64,000 bases of DNA, from the NCBI RefSeq assembly GCF_002904165.1, contig NZ_CVTD020000015.1:248001-312000 (forward strand), in the 5' to 3' direction. Shown here piece after piece: positions 54,383 through 63,840 of this stretch (its first letter is position 1; every line of letters begins with the position of its first letter). Position numbers and translations under genes: made by a program. Below the pieces are notes generated by a model. The model saw only the letters and a program-made list of their open reading frames with translations. It was not told where the DNA came from and did no database searches. The stretch comes from Herbinix hemicellulosilytica (lineage in GTDB: Bacteria > Bacillota > Clostridia > Lachnospirales > Lachnospiraceae).

Positions 54383-55609
54383 TCATAATTTGCGTAATAA
54401 ATCGTATAGTTTACTGCCTTGAACTATATTATTCTTTTTATCTATAACAAATTTTTTTGCATCATTACCCTGCTTTTCTAAATAAGTTTCGGGTTTACTT
54501 AAAATGCTAATTATAGCATTTGCTATACCCTCAGGTGTTTCTATATCTATAAAATTTAAAAATGGATAATAATCTTTAGGTATACCCGCTAATTTTGTAG
54601 TTAATACTGGCGTACCCGTACTCATGTATTCAATCGTCTTAGAAGGAAAAGAGTATTTTGTATATTCTTCATTTGAAGGTCTTGGATTAATCAATAAATC
54701 AGCTTCTGTTTCTTTTTGAATTATTGTTTCTAAACTAACAAGACCATAGTATTTTACATTCTTAGGTAATTCACCCCTTTGCATAAGTTTTTCAACATAT
54801 TCACCTTCACCGTATAAATGAATTTCAATATTTTTTTCAGCTAAATAAATAGCAGATTTAATTAATGATTCGATACCAAATTTTTTATGTAGTCCACCTG
54901 CATATACAACTACTTTTTTTGTTTTTTCCCTCTTACTTAACAAATCATTTTTTTCTATATTATGTGCTTCTACTAAACCCTCTATAATAATATAAGGCTT
55001 ATTTTTAATATTACATATCGAATTCATATACTCTGTTAAAAAAACATATCCATCAAATCCTGATATTATAAGATCAATTAATTTTCTCTTAATACAATTT
55101 TTAATTTTAAAAAAATTCGTACTTTCTTTTTTCTCTATTGTAGCCATATACTTTGGTATATCTGTTAATATTCCAATAGCTCTAATTTTTAATAACCTTG
55201 AAATTAATAAACCAGATAATGCAACATCATAAACTAATGGATCACATATTATATATGTATCTTTTCTTTTATTTTTATCTTTTAATATTTTAAAAGATAA
55301 TATAAAAGAATTAATCATGACCAAAATATTTTTAATAGCTGTAAAATTAACAAATCCCGGGTATAAAATTGTATGTTTATCAGTAATTTTTTCTTTAATC
55401 TTCTTAAATAATTTTTTTTCACAATTTACTTGAGCAACTGGCATTGATGTAACTTGTATTAGTTCATTTATATTTTTGTTTTGTAATAACCCTTTAACTA
55501 ATAGACCAAAATATTTTTGAGATGGATTTAATAAATCCCTTTTCTTTATCTTATTTAATTCATTATACATTTTATCAGAACAAGTATTTGAATATAAAAT
55601 AATTCTCAA
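54383..55609 (-). CDS. Glycosyltransferase family 4
   Basis: The 408-residue GT-B protein has VVVYAGGLHKKFGIESLIKSAIYL, IHLYGEGEYVEKL, VKYYGLVSLETIIQ, and the donor-site stretch ADLLINPRPSNEEYTKYSFPSKTIEYMSTGTPVL with its conserved glutamate. The N-terminal half is rich in K and I and may touch the membrane. The start is TTG with GAGG 10 nt upstream. It is 13 nt upstream of wzy. The sugar donor is unknown. The gene is very AT-rich. Confidence 0.87.
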   Translation of the reverse strand: MRIILYSNTCSDKMYNELNKIKKRDLLNPSQKYFGLLVKGLLQNKNINELIQVTSMPVAQVNCEKKLFKKIKEKITDKHTILYPGFVNFTAIKNILVMINSFILSFKILKDKNKRKDTYIICDPLVYDVALSGLLISRLLKIRAIGILTDIPKYMATIEKKESTNFFKIKNCIKRKLIDLIISGFDGYVFLTEYMNSICNIKNKPYIIIEGLVEAHNIEKNDLLSKREKTKKVVVYAGGLHKKFGIESLIKSAIYLAEKNIEIHLYGEGEYVEKLMQRGELPKNVKYYGLVSLETIIQKETEADLLINPRPSNEEYTKYSFPSKTIEYMSTGTPVLTTKLAGIPKDYYPFLNFIDIETPEGIANAIISILSKPETYLEKQGNDAKKFVIDKKNNIVQGSKLYDLLRKL

Positions 55610-55629
55610 ATTAATAACACCTCTATTAA

Positions 55630-56592
55630 CTATTTTAATTTAGATTTTAAATAAGACATAAATTTTAATCCTATAAAAAATTTATGTTTTATCATAAATA
55701 ACACAACTTTTTGATGAAATGCGAAATATTTAATATAATTATTCTTTGACCAATTAGGATATTTTCCGTTATATTTATTAATTTGGTATAATATATCATG
55801 GCGTTTTTTTTCTAGGGATATCAAAAGCATTATAGTAGAATATAACACTTCTTTTATAAAAATAGCCTCAACTTCATTAGGATATTGAAATTTCAGTTTT
55901 TCTTCAACAATGTTAAATGCTGAAACAGCATAAATGGTATTTTGATAATTTATATTATGTACAATAGATTCCTCATGTTTTACATAATAATAAAGAGGTT
56001 TTTTCAAATAAAATATTTCTTTGCTTGAAGATAAAGCCAATTTATTAAATACCATATCTTCGAATCTCTGTAACTGAGGAAACCTAATTCCATTTTGTTC
56101 GATATTTTCTCTTTTATATACTTTACAACATACACTCCCTGTAGAATTTGCTATAGCAGTTTTAATATCTACAAATCCTTCAGGTTGTTTAGGTATTGAT
56201 ACCCCATATTTCTTATTACTACCTTTTTGATGATAATAGTCAAAAATTACACAATCGCATTTATTTTTTTCAATGATTAAATTTATATCAAATAGGCAAT
56301 TCAAATCTATATAGTCATCACTATCTAAAAAGATAATATATTGACCTACTGCTTCTGATAAGCCTATATTTCTAGCTATTCCGGGTCCCATATTATTTCT
56401 AGATCTTAATACTTTAATATTTAAATTACTTGATTCTTTATATTTTATAATATTTTCATAAGACTTATCTGTAGAGCTATCATCAATAATTATAACCTCA
56501 AAGTCCTTAAAAATTTGATTTTCTAAGTTAAAAAAATAAGATTTCATCAAATGGAATGAATTAAAGACTGGTGTTATAATTGAAAATTTCAT
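55630..56592 (-). CDS. Glycosyltransferase family 2
   Basis: The 320-residue GT-A protein has FSIITPVFNS, VIIIDDSSTDKSYENI, NMGPGIARNIGLSEAVGQYIIFLDSDDYI (the DxD metal site), and CCKVYKRENI with RFEDMVFN acidic residues. It transfers a sugar from a nucleotide donor to the lipid-linked intermediate. ATG 56592 has GGAGG 5 nt upstream; the frame opens at 56604. It overlaps the propeller gene by 32 nt. Confidence 0.92.
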   Translation of the reverse strand: MKFSIITPVFNSFHLMKSYFFNLENQIFKDFEVIIIDDSSTDKSYENIIKYKESSNLNIKVLRSRNNMGPGIARNIGLSEAVGQYIIFLDSDDYIDLNCLFDINLIIEKNKCDCVIFDYYHQKGSNKKYGVSIPKQPEGFVDIKTAIANSTGSVCCKVYKRENIEQNGIRFPQLQRFEDMVFNKLALSSSKEIFYLKKPLYYYVKHEESIVHNINYQNTIYAVSAFNIVEEKLKFQYPNEVEAIFIKEVLYSTIMLLISLEKKRHDILYQINKYNGKYPNWSKNNYIKYFAFHQKVVLFMIKHKFFIGLKFMSYLKSKLK

Positions 56593-57850
56593 TTTTACCT
56601 CCATACGAGTCTAATGATATTGTATATAAACCTCGTTTTCCTTCAAAAACTGCATCAAAACATATTTTATTTCCAGCTCTATTCCATCTAGGATGTAAAT
56701 CACATCGTACCTCATTATCATATTTAAAAGGTACAAAAACTCTTGCTATTCTTTTAATATTATTCTCTTTAATAAGATAAATAGATGATAATCTAGATCT
56801 ATCAGGATAAGTATCTGTGACCACCATACTACCATCCGGCGAATAACTAGGATGCCCATCGGTTATTAGTTCTGGCCATAAATGCTGGAATTCTGTAGAT
56901 TTATCCTTCATTAGAAAATATCCATAACCTATATTTTTCTTATAAGCAAAAGCTAAAATTTCGATATTTGACTTCCAATAGCAATGGGAAACCATCTTAT
57001 CGTCACTTAAGTTAAATAAATCATTTCCATCAATATTGGCAACTATTAATCTAGTATATTTCTTATTATTTTTTATCCATCTATGTAATACCAAAAAGCG
57101 ATTTCCAGATGGATTTAACATTATATGATTTACTTTATGTTCAGCTCCGATCATATTATTTGATGTTTCAAAATTTACCAAATCAGTGTATTTTAATATA
57201 GGAGTAGATTCATTTGTATCTATGTCTATTTTCCAAATACATGGTTTATCAGGTATCTTTTCATTTGCTGTTATATCGGGTAAATTTGAATACCCATATC
57301 CCTTTCTTAGTCTATGTAATCTCGAAAAATCTAGTGTAAGAGCAAATTTACCGTTCATTGAAACACTATAGACAGGCATTGATAATACCTTTTCTTCTCC
57401 TGACTTTATGTTTATTATGACAGAGCAATAATTACCATCACGAAAATCATTAAATATTATATTTTCTGTAAAATCTGGACCTAACCATTGTAACATACAC
57501 CCTTGTTGAACATTCCAAGTTCTTGTTGTACCAATTACTTTTATTTCATTATTATTAAAAGTATCAATTAATATTATTTCTGCAGGATCATTTGGTGCAA
57601 CAGATTTTGTTGTGTCCTTAACTCTTAAACAAAGCATATATCTGTCAGATGCATCCCAAGGTGACTTATCATAATAACCAAAAAAATATTCATATCCATC
57701 ACTCGGTGTAACACTAATAATTTCACCTTCATACTTTATCTTAGGAGATAGTAAATACAAAGACCTTTGATAAACACGTTTTACCACTTTTTTTATAAAA
57801 GGATATTTTGATAAAGCTGTACTAATATAGTTTTCAATATTTTTTACCAT
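56561..57850 (-). CDS. Beta-propeller-like protein of the polysaccharide locus
   Basis: The 429-residue protein has a short basic N-terminus and then repeated blade-like units (YEYFFGYYDKSPWDASDRYMLCLRV, GHPSYSPDGSMVVTDTYPDRS, HPRWNRAGNKICFDAVFEGKRGLYTI), similar to WD40/TolB-type repeats. No signal peptide is visible, so it is probably cytoplasmic. Proteins of this type occur in polysaccharide gene clusters with no proven job; they could be lyase-like or binding propellers. GAGG lies 7 nt before the ATG. Confidence 0.7.
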   Translation of the reverse strand: MVKNIENYISTALSKYPFIKKVVKRVYQRSLYLLSPKIKYEGEIISVTPSDGYEYFFGYYDKSPWDASDRYMLCLRVKDTTKSVAPNDPAEIILIDTFNNNEIKVIGTTRTWNVQQGCMLQWLGPDFTENIIFNDFRDGNYCSVIINIKSGEEKVLSMPVYSVSMNGKFALTLDFSRLHRLRKGYGYSNLPDITANEKIPDKPCIWKIDIDTNESTPILKYTDLVNFETSNNMIGAEHKVNHIMLNPSGNRFLVLHRWIKNNKKYTRLIVANIDGNDLFNLSDDKMVSHCYWKSNIEILAFAYKKNIGYGYFLMKDKSTEFQHLWPELITDGHPSYSPDGSMVVTDTYPDRSRLSSIYLIKENNIKRIARVFVPFKYDNEVRCDLHPRWNRAGNKICFDAVFEGKRGLYTISLDSYGGKNEIFNYNTSL

Positions 57851-57865
57851 AATGATACCTCTAAA

Positions 57866-58181
57866 TTATGTCTTATACTTTTTTCGTAAATATTTATAAG
57901 AAATTAATTTAACTAAAGATTTTGGTGCTAAAAATAAAACAAGTTGACCTATAACTACATAGGCTAAATCTAATAAGTTACAGTGTCCTCTTCTCCATAT
58001 TTTATACTGAACATAAATATAACTTTTACAGTATGTCCAACTTTTTCTTCGTTTGATATTATCTTCATTTGACCTAAACAACACCAAAGATTTATCAATA
58101 TTGAGAGCATAGCATCCATTATTCAACATTCGTGAAAAAAGATCTAAATCTTGTTTTCTTTTCATTTTCCCATAACCACCA
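57866..58181 (-). pseudogene. Family 2 glycosyltransferase, C-terminal fragment (cut by IS copy 3)
   Basis: The piece GGYGKMKRKQDLDLFSRMLNNG and the following 80 residues form the end of a GT2 enzyme. The acidic QDLDLF block is the equivalent of the family's EDYDLW-type general base region. Rejoined to 59629-60149 with one CCA duplication removed, the frame reads ...VIRCGGYGKMKRKQDLDL..., about 277 residues in all. Confidence 0.9.
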
Positions 58182-58417
58182 TATAATGCCCCCCATTGTC
58201 AAGACAATTTTTCAGCTTTTCTAAGTTAGATTCTCCTTTCTTTAAATTTCTATATTTTACATTTATTTACTATGTCTGAGGATGTCAAGGGCGAGCGTAA
58301 GCGAGTTCATCTTGACCCTTGACATCCAATACACATACATCATTTTTCTTTCCGGTCTGTCATGACAGACCGGCTGCCTTCCGGCGAGGACGGGGTTTGG
58401 GGCAGAGCCCCAAGGTT

Positions 58418-59365
58418 TTATACGACTGCCTGAAACTGTTTGTAAACCCCGAAATAATACTCTGCTGGCGTTTTGTAGTCTAACGACTGATGAGGTCTCC
58501 GGTTGTTATAATATTCAACATAATCCCTGGTAATCTGCCGGAGTTGGTGCCCTGTTTCGCAATCCTCAAGATAAAGCTTTTCCCACTTGTAAGATCGAAA
58601 GAAGCGCTCTATCCTTTGGTTATCCAGTGCTCTTCCTTTCCCATCCATTGAAATTTTTATATTGTTACTTTTTAGTAAGTTTATGTAATCATCACTGGTA
58701 AACTGTGAACCTTGGTCACTGTTCATAATTTCAGGTTTCCCGTACCGTTTGATCGCCTTTTTTATTGCCTCTAATACAAATGTCCTTTCCAAAGTATTTG
58801 ATAACTCAAATCCAACAATATACCGGGAATACCAGTCTATAATGGCTACCATGTACATAAAACCACGTTTCATCCGGCAGTATGTTATGTCTATAGACCA
58901 TACCTGGTTTGGATGATCAATATTCAAGCCTCTCAGCAAATACGGATACAAATACTTGCCATGCAGACGTTTGCTAAGATTAGGTCCAGGACAGAAACCA
59001 TGGATCCCCATTTCCCTCATGTAACGCCGGGTTCGCTTTCGATTGATATGAATGTGATAATCCCGGTTCAGGATATTCGTCATCCTGCGGTAGCCATACT
59101 CCGGATGAGCCGTGTAAATCTCATCAATAATACGCTTAATCAGGTATTCCTCATCATTTACTGGAACCGGCTTGTAGTAAAGGCTTGTACGGTTAATTCC
59201 CAACAGTTCGGCTTGCTTTGTGATGCTCAGTTTCTTTTCTTCTCTGTCAATCATCTTCATGCGGTCTTCACGGGACTTAGAGTCGGCCAGATTTTTTTTT
59301 AAGCCAGGCAACCTCATATGAAAGTTGTCCAATTTGCTTAAACAGTTCGTCCTTCTCCTTTTCAT
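58418..59365 (-). CDS. IS3-family transposase orfB, copy 3
   Basis: Identical to the orfB products of copies 1 and 2; catalytic D-D-E residues are present. Confidence 0.93.
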   Translation of the reverse strand: MKRRRTNCLSKLDNFHMRLPGLKKNLADSKSREDRMKMIDREEKKLSITKQAELLGINRTSLYYKPVPVNDEEYLIKRIIDEIYTAHPEYGYRRMTNILNRDYHIHINRKRTRRYMREMGIHGFCPGPNLSKRLHGKYLYPYLLRGLNIDHPNQVWSIDITYCRMKRGFMYMVAIIDWYSRYIVGFELSNTLERTFVLEAIKKAIKRYGKPEIMNSDQGSQFTSDDYINLLKSNNIKISMDGKGRALDNQRIERFFRSYKWEKLYLEDCETGHQLRQITRDYVEYYNNRRPHQSLDYKTPAEYYFGVYKQFQAVV

Positions 59366-59570
59366 ACGACTGTTTGACCTTCTCTACTTCATCAGTTTCC
59401 TTGCTGAAAACTCTGCCTGCATTGCTTATGAATTCTGCCTTCCAGCGACTTAGCTGGTTCGGATGTATTTCATATTCGGCAGCAATCTCATTCAGCGTTC
59501 TTTCTTCCCTTAAGACCTCAATCACTATTTTTGCTTTTTCTTCCGGTGTAAAATTTCTTCTCTTTTCCAT
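59277..59570 (-). CDS. IS3-family transposase orfA, copy 3
   Basis: Identical to the orfA products of copies 1 and 2, with the HTH and coiled coil intact. Confidence 0.93.
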   Translation of the reverse strand: MEKRRNFTPEEKAKIVIEVLREERTLNEIAAEYEIHPNQLSRWKAEFISNAGRVFSKETDEVEKVKQSYEKEKDELFKQIGQLSYEVAWLKKKSGRL

Positions 59571-59628
59571 AGTTCCATTCTAACTTATTTTGGCCGTTTT
59601 GTCTGTCTTAATTTCTGGTATCATTATA

Positions 59629-60149
59629 CCACAACGAATAACATCCGATTTTTTAAACATTACTGTCGGATGATTAAATGGGCTTCTACGCTTAATAAAT
59701 TTGTGAATCTCATAATTTGAAGTCGGTACTATCCTAGAAGATATTACATTTTTAGGATCATCATAAAATTCATCAATCATAGTTCCTACAATACTTAACT
59801 TAGGGTTTTTAATAAACTCTTTAACTTGTATTTCACACCGTTCTGGCAACGAAATATCATCTGTATCCATCCTAGCAACTAGTTCATTTTTACAATATTT
59901 TAACCCTTCATCTAGAGCTTTTCCCAACCCTACGTTTTCTTTAAGAGGTACTATATTAAATAAGCCAGGATACTTGTATATGTAATGTTCAATTATATTT
60001 TCTAAATCTTTTGTTAATTCACCATCTTTTACAATGACAATTTCATCTGGTCTAAGTGTCTGATTAATCATACTTTCTATACTTTGAATAAAATATTCTG
60101 GTTTTTCTTTTTTATATATTGACATTAATACACTATATTTAAGTTGCAT
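59629..60149 (-). pseudogene. Family 2 glycosyltransferase, N-terminal fragment (cut by IS copy 3)
   Basis: About 173 residues begin YSVLMSIYKKEKPEYFIQSIESMINQ, with IVIVKDGELT, NVGLGKALDEGLKYCKNELVARMDTDDISLPER (DxD site) and FNHPTVMFKKSDVI. It resembles amylovoran/EPS GT2 enzymes. The frame continues 16 codons into the IS and stops. Without the C-terminal acidic block the enzyme is probably inactive. The 5' end overlaps the reductase gene by 25 nt. Confidence 0.92.
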
Positions 60150-61012
60150 TCATTTTCACACTCCGCAAAAACAATAGATTCTCTAAAACCTCTAATCCGA
60201 TAATTACCTTTATTATATTCACTCAAATTCATATCATATACCAAATTACCAAACACCTTATTAACTACATTTATTCCGTACATCATTTTTATAATCGGAT
60301 TAAATACTTTCGTTAATCTTATCTTCTTTCCATGAACCTCCGCTATCAACCTAACCATCTCGCTGGTTTTTACATATTCAGCATTTTGAGGAAAGAACAA
60401 TCCTCTTTCTTCATTATCTATCATCAATCTGATAAACTCACACAGATTGTCTATATGAAGCATACTCCGTTCATTTTCGATATCAGGAAATATAGGAAGT
60501 ATCTGTGCTGCTTTTGATAACTTTGGATAATTACCTTTAGACCCTTTGCCATAAATCATCGGTGGCCTAAGTATAACTATTTTAAAATTTTCATCCTCCA
60601 AAGCTTTTAATCCTATTTCTGCCTGAAGCTTGCTATCCCCATAAAAATTACTGGGAGAAGGGATAGTGTTTCTGTCAATTACTCTTTTTCCCTTGCTGCT
60701 GTCACCATAAACAATTATACTACTCATGAAAATGAACTGTTTTACACCTTCAGCTTTGGCTTTTTTAGCTGTTTCTATAGTTAAATCTCTGTTTACACGG
60801 TAATATAAATCTTTTAATTTCGGATCAGATGATACATGAGCTATACCGGCTACATGAAATACAACATCATAATAAGAAAAGTCCTTATCACGCCAGGAGC
60901 CGTCTTTCATATCCACTGTATCAACTTTATAACGGTCCGGATATTGTGATACCCACCGTTCAAAACTTGTCCCAATATAACTGTTAGCTCCCGTTATAAG
61001 AACTTTTTTCAT
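60125..61012 (-). CDS. NAD-dependent epimerase/4-ketoreductase of sugar nucleotides
   Basis: The 295-residue SDR has VLITGANSYIGTSFERWV, VVFHVAGIAH, MSSIIVYGD, the catalytic YGDSKLQAE (YxxxK) and LRPPMIYGKG. It resembles WbpK/WbpV-like reductases or epimerases that act after a WbpM-type dehydratase, which is encoded two genes upstream. It may make UDP-QuiNAc or UDP-D-FucNAc as the first sugar for the transferase next door; that is inference. It overlaps the sugar transferase gene by 4 nt. Confidence 0.85.
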   Translation of the reverse strand: MKKVLITGANSYIGTSFERWVSQYPDRYKVDTVDMKDGSWRDKDFSYYDVVFHVAGIAHVSSDPKLKDLYYRVNRDLTIETAKKAKAEGVKQFIFMSSIIVYGDSSKGKRVIDRNTIPSPSNFYGDSKLQAEIGLKALEDENFKIVILRPPMIYGKGSKGNYPKLSKAAQILPIFPDIENERSMLHIDNLCEFIRLMIDNEERGLFFPQNAEYVKTSEMVRLIAEVHGKKIRLTKVFNPIIKMMYGINVVNKVFGNLVYDMNLSEYNKGNYRIRGFRESIVFAECENECNLNIVY

Positions 61013-61647
61013 TCCGCTGTTCTCTCCCTATTTATAACATTCTTTTGCTTCTCTAAAGTACCGGTACCGCCTTCTACCACACCGTCACTCCTAAGTACCG
61101 ATATAATGGTCCCGAAGAAACATTTAATGTCCATTTTAAAACCTATATTTTTTACATATTCTCCGTCAAGCCTTGACTTTTCCTCAATGGACAGTTCATC
61201 TCTGCCATGAATTTGTGCCCAGCCTGTAAGCCCGGGTCTGATATTGTTGGCACCATATTTATCTCTTTCCTCAATTAAATCAAATTGATTCCATAAAGCA
61301 GGCCTGGGCCCTATAATACTCATATGACCTGCCAATATATTGAAAATCTGAGGAAGTTCATCAAGACTTGTCTTTCTTAAGAATTTTCCTACTCTGGTAA
61401 TCCATTGCTCGGGATTTTCAAGCAAATGAGTAGGTACATCTTTAGGCGTATCAATCCTCATGGTTCTGAATTTTAAAATATAAAAATGACTTTTATTTAT
61501 GCCTACCCGTTTCTGTTTGAAAAAGATAGGACCTTTTGAATCAAGCTTTATAGCAGCAATAATTATCAGAAACAACGGTAGCAGCAACACACATGCCAAT
61601 AATGAAAGAACTATATCAAGAATCCTTTTAATCTTTATATAAACCAT
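61009..61647 (-). CDS. Initiating sugar-phosphate transferase (monotopic PGT)
   Basis: The 212-residue small phosphoglycosyltransferase loads the first sugar phosphate onto undecaprenyl phosphate. It has a re-entrant N-terminal hydrophobic helix (ILDIVLSLLACVLLLPLFLIIIA), then GPIFFKQKRVG, FYILKFRTM, RKTSLDELPQIFNIL (catalytic D-E) and IIGPRPALW, GLTGWAQIHGRD. ATG 61647 is 5-6 nt after GAGGGA. The small form, without extra membrane segments, is the PglC/WecA-unrelated type often paired with N-acetylated di- or deoxy sugars. Confidence 0.93.
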   Translation of the reverse strand: MVYIKIKRILDIVLSLLACVLLLPLFLIIIAAIKLDSKGPIFFKQKRVGINKSHFYILKFRTMRIDTPKDVPTHLLENPEQWITRVGKFLRKTSLDELPQIFNILAGHMSIIGPRPALWNQFDLIEERDKYGANNIRPGLTGWAQIHGRDELSIEEKSRLDGEYVKNIGFKMDIKCFFGTIISVLRSDGVVEGGTGTLEKQKNVINRERTAE

Positions 61648-61700
61648 ACTATCCCTCATCTATCATGCTTGATATAACTGAAAAATCAAATATACAACTT

Positions 61701-63560
61701 CTACTTTTTATCATATTTATACGTCGGCACAATCTCTTTTACTTTCTTCCTTATAACATCCGGCTCCATAAAATTGATTTCTTTTAATTCTTCAAGCTGC
61801 CTTAAGAATTTCTCTTCGTCTATATCTATGGGTTTTCCTATAAATATAAGATTATTCGCTGTCGACTGCAAGCCTTCTTCGTCCATCAGAAGTTCTTCAT
61901 ACAGCTTCTCACCGGGACGAAGTCCAGTAAATTCTATCATTATATCCTCATAAGGCTTAAATCCTGATAACCTTATCAAATTTTCTGCAAGAGCAAGTAT
62001 CCTTACCGGCTCGCCCATATCAAGCACAAATATTTCCCCGCCCTTGGCAAAAGCACCTGCCTGAAGAACTAAGGATACGGCTTCCGGTATGGTCATAAAA
62101 TATCTGATTATATCAGGATGGGTTACTGTTACGGGGCCACCTTCTTTTATCTGCTTTTTAAACAGCGGAATTACGCTTCCGTTTGAGCCCAGTACGTTTC
62201 CGAATCTTACAGCAACGAACTCGGTCTTGGATCTCTTGTTATATGTTTGTATTATCATTTCACAGATTCGTTTGGATGCCCCCATTATGTTAGTCGGATT
62301 TACGGCTTTATCTGTAGAAATAAGTACAAATCTCTCAGTTCCGTAAAGGTCCGCTGCCTGAACAACATTAAGAGTACCCAGTACATTATTTTTTATGGCT
62401 TCACCCGGGCTGTCTTCCATCAAAGGCACATGTTTATGGGCAGCCGCATGAAATACTATCTGCGGCTTGTATGTTTTGAATATGTAATTCATTCTTGTAG
62501 CACTTCTTACGGAAGCTATTAATACAACCAAATCCAGTTCAGGATGGTGAGCCTTCAATTCCTGCTGTATTTCATAGGCATTGTTCTCATAGATGTCAAC
62601 TATTATAAGCTGTTTCGGCTTATGAGATGCCAACTGCCTGCAAAGCTCGCTTCCTATGGATCCGCCTCCTCCGGTTACCAGTATAACCTTATCCTTGACA
62701 TAATCCATTATTGAATCCAAATCAACTTTGATGCTGTCCCTGCCAAGCAAATCCTCCACTTCAACGTCCCTTAACTGGCTTACGCTTACTTCACCGTTCA
62801 TAAGTTGATACATACCGGGTAAGATTTTTAAGGAACAACTGGTCTGCTGGCATATCTCCACTATTTCGCGGATTGTTCTCTTTGAAACCGACGGCATGGC
62901 TATAATTATTTCATCTATATGATACAAATTTGCCGTTTCAACTATATCGTTTCTGGTTCCTACTACTTTTACGCCCTGGATGTAAGTACCCTGTTTTGAC
63001 GGTTCATCGTCTATTATACATTTAACATCGGTATTATGGATATGGTCACTGGTCCGTATCTCTCTTATTATAGCATTGGCAGCATTTCCACCGCCTATTA
63101 TCATTACATTTTTCACTGCGTTACTGTTTTTTACTAATCGCTTTAAATATCTGAAAAAACGGTATGCAAATCGGTTACCTAAAGTAAGAAAAAATAACAC
63201 ACCGCCGTACAGAAAATGATAGCTTCTTGGAACCGGAAGGCCCATTATTTGTAAACCTGCAAATTGCATGAGTGTCGACATCACACATGCGGCAGTTACA
63301 TTCTGCATCTCCACTATTCCGGCAAACTGCCATATACTGTGATAGAGCCTAAGTATGTAAAAAATTATCAAAGTGCATATCATATTAATAGGTAGATAAC
63401 GCCACAGTGATTCTACAAATCGCGTATCTACCTTCGAAAATGCCAAATCAAAACGAAGCAGTAATCCCAATGCACTTGATGCAATGATTACTGCCATGTC
63501 ACATAATATTAAACTCAATCTTCTTACAGCCAGTTTACTATCTATTATTTTTCTCGCCAT
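61701..63560 (-). CDS. Membrane-bound sugar-nucleotide 4,6-dehydratase (WbpM/CapD-like)
   Basis: The 619-residue protein has four N-terminal membrane segments (about 10-110), a CoA-binding-like Rossmann domain (VMIIGGGNAANAIIREI) and a C-terminal SDR domain. The SDR part has VTGGGGSIGSELCRQLASHKP, FHAAAHKHVPLMEDSPGEAI, LISTDKAVNPTNIMGASKRICEM, and RPGEKLYEELL. It converts UDP-GlcNAc to UDP-4-keto-6-deoxy-GlcNAc, feeding the reductase and transferase. AGGA lies 7 nt before the ATG. It shares the SDR style of capE but carries the membrane part. Confidence 0.94.
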   Translation of the reverse strand: MARKIIDSKLAVRRLSLILCDMAVIIASSALGLLLRFDLAFSKVDTRFVESLWRYLPINMICTLIIFYILRLYHSIWQFAGIVEMQNVTAACVMSTLMQFAGLQIMGLPVPRSYHFLYGGVLFFLTLGNRFAYRFFRYLKRLVKNSNAVKNVMIIGGGNAANAIIREIRTSDHIHNTDVKCIIDDEPSKQGTYIQGVKVVGTRNDIVETANLYHIDEIIIAMPSVSKRTIREIVEICQQTSCSLKILPGMYQLMNGEVSVSQLRDVEVEDLLGRDSIKVDLDSIMDYVKDKVILVTGGGGSIGSELCRQLASHKPKQLIIVDIYENNAYEIQQELKAHHPELDLVVLIASVRSATRMNYIFKTYKPQIVFHAAAHKHVPLMEDSPGEAIKNNVLGTLNVVQAADLYGTERFVLISTDKAVNPTNIMGASKRICEMIIQTYNKRSKTEFVAVRFGNVLGSNGSVIPLFKKQIKEGGPVTVTHPDIIRYFMTIPEAVSLVLQAGAFAKGGEIFVLDMGEPVRILALAENLIRLSGFKPYEDIMIEFTGLRPGEKLYEELLMDEEGLQSTANNLIFIGKPIDIDEEKFLRQLEELKEINFMEPDVIRKKVKEIVPTYKYDKK

Positions 63561-63569
63561 CGTATTTTC

Positions 63570-63806
63570 CTACTTTTTCATTTCTTGTTCGGTATAATAA
63601 TTGTCCATGTTATCTTTTATCAATTTCATTCTTTCGATAAATTTTTCTTTATATTTTAAGCGTTCCGCCATACTCATTTCTATGTAATCGACATAATCCA
63701 GATCACTTTTATATAATCTGGCACCACAATGGAAGCAAGTTGCATCAGGTTTTCTTGATACAATCCTGTAATTAAAACACTTTGGACATATAAAGATTCT
63801 TAGCAT
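63570..63806 (-). CDS. Small zinc-ribbon protein, first gene of the polysaccharide locus
   Basis: The 78-residue protein has two CxxC knuckles, CPKCFNYRIVSRKPDATCFHCG (counted as two parts: CPKC and CFHC), then a charged helical tail (SMAERLKYKEKFIERMKLIKD). I do not recognise a family. GGGAGG lies about 10 nt before the ATG. Being promoter-proximal, it could be a regulator or an RNA/DNA-binding accessory of the operon, but nothing proves this. Confidence 0.75.
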   Translation of the reverse strand: MLRIFICPKCFNYRIVSRKPDATCFHCGARLYKSDLDYVDYIEMSMAERLKYKEKFIERMKLIKDNMDNYYTEQEMKK

Positions 63807-63840
63807 ATAAATACTCCCTCCCTTTCTGTGGGTAGTATTT

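Larger units (their letters stand above)
58182..59628 (-). mobile_element. IS3-family insertion sequence, copy 3, in a glycosyltransferase gene
   Basis: The same 1447-bp element and orientation as copy 1, flanked by CCA (58179-58181 and 59629-59631). The slip site is T9 on the plus strand at 59292-59300. Together with copy 2 it forms an inverted pair around 53.7-58.2 kb. Confidence 0.95.

Noticed and set aside
44609-59628. The three copies as a composite transposon or CRISPR-like array
   Set aside because: Each copy has its own target duplication, so they arrived independently; no short spaced repeats are present.
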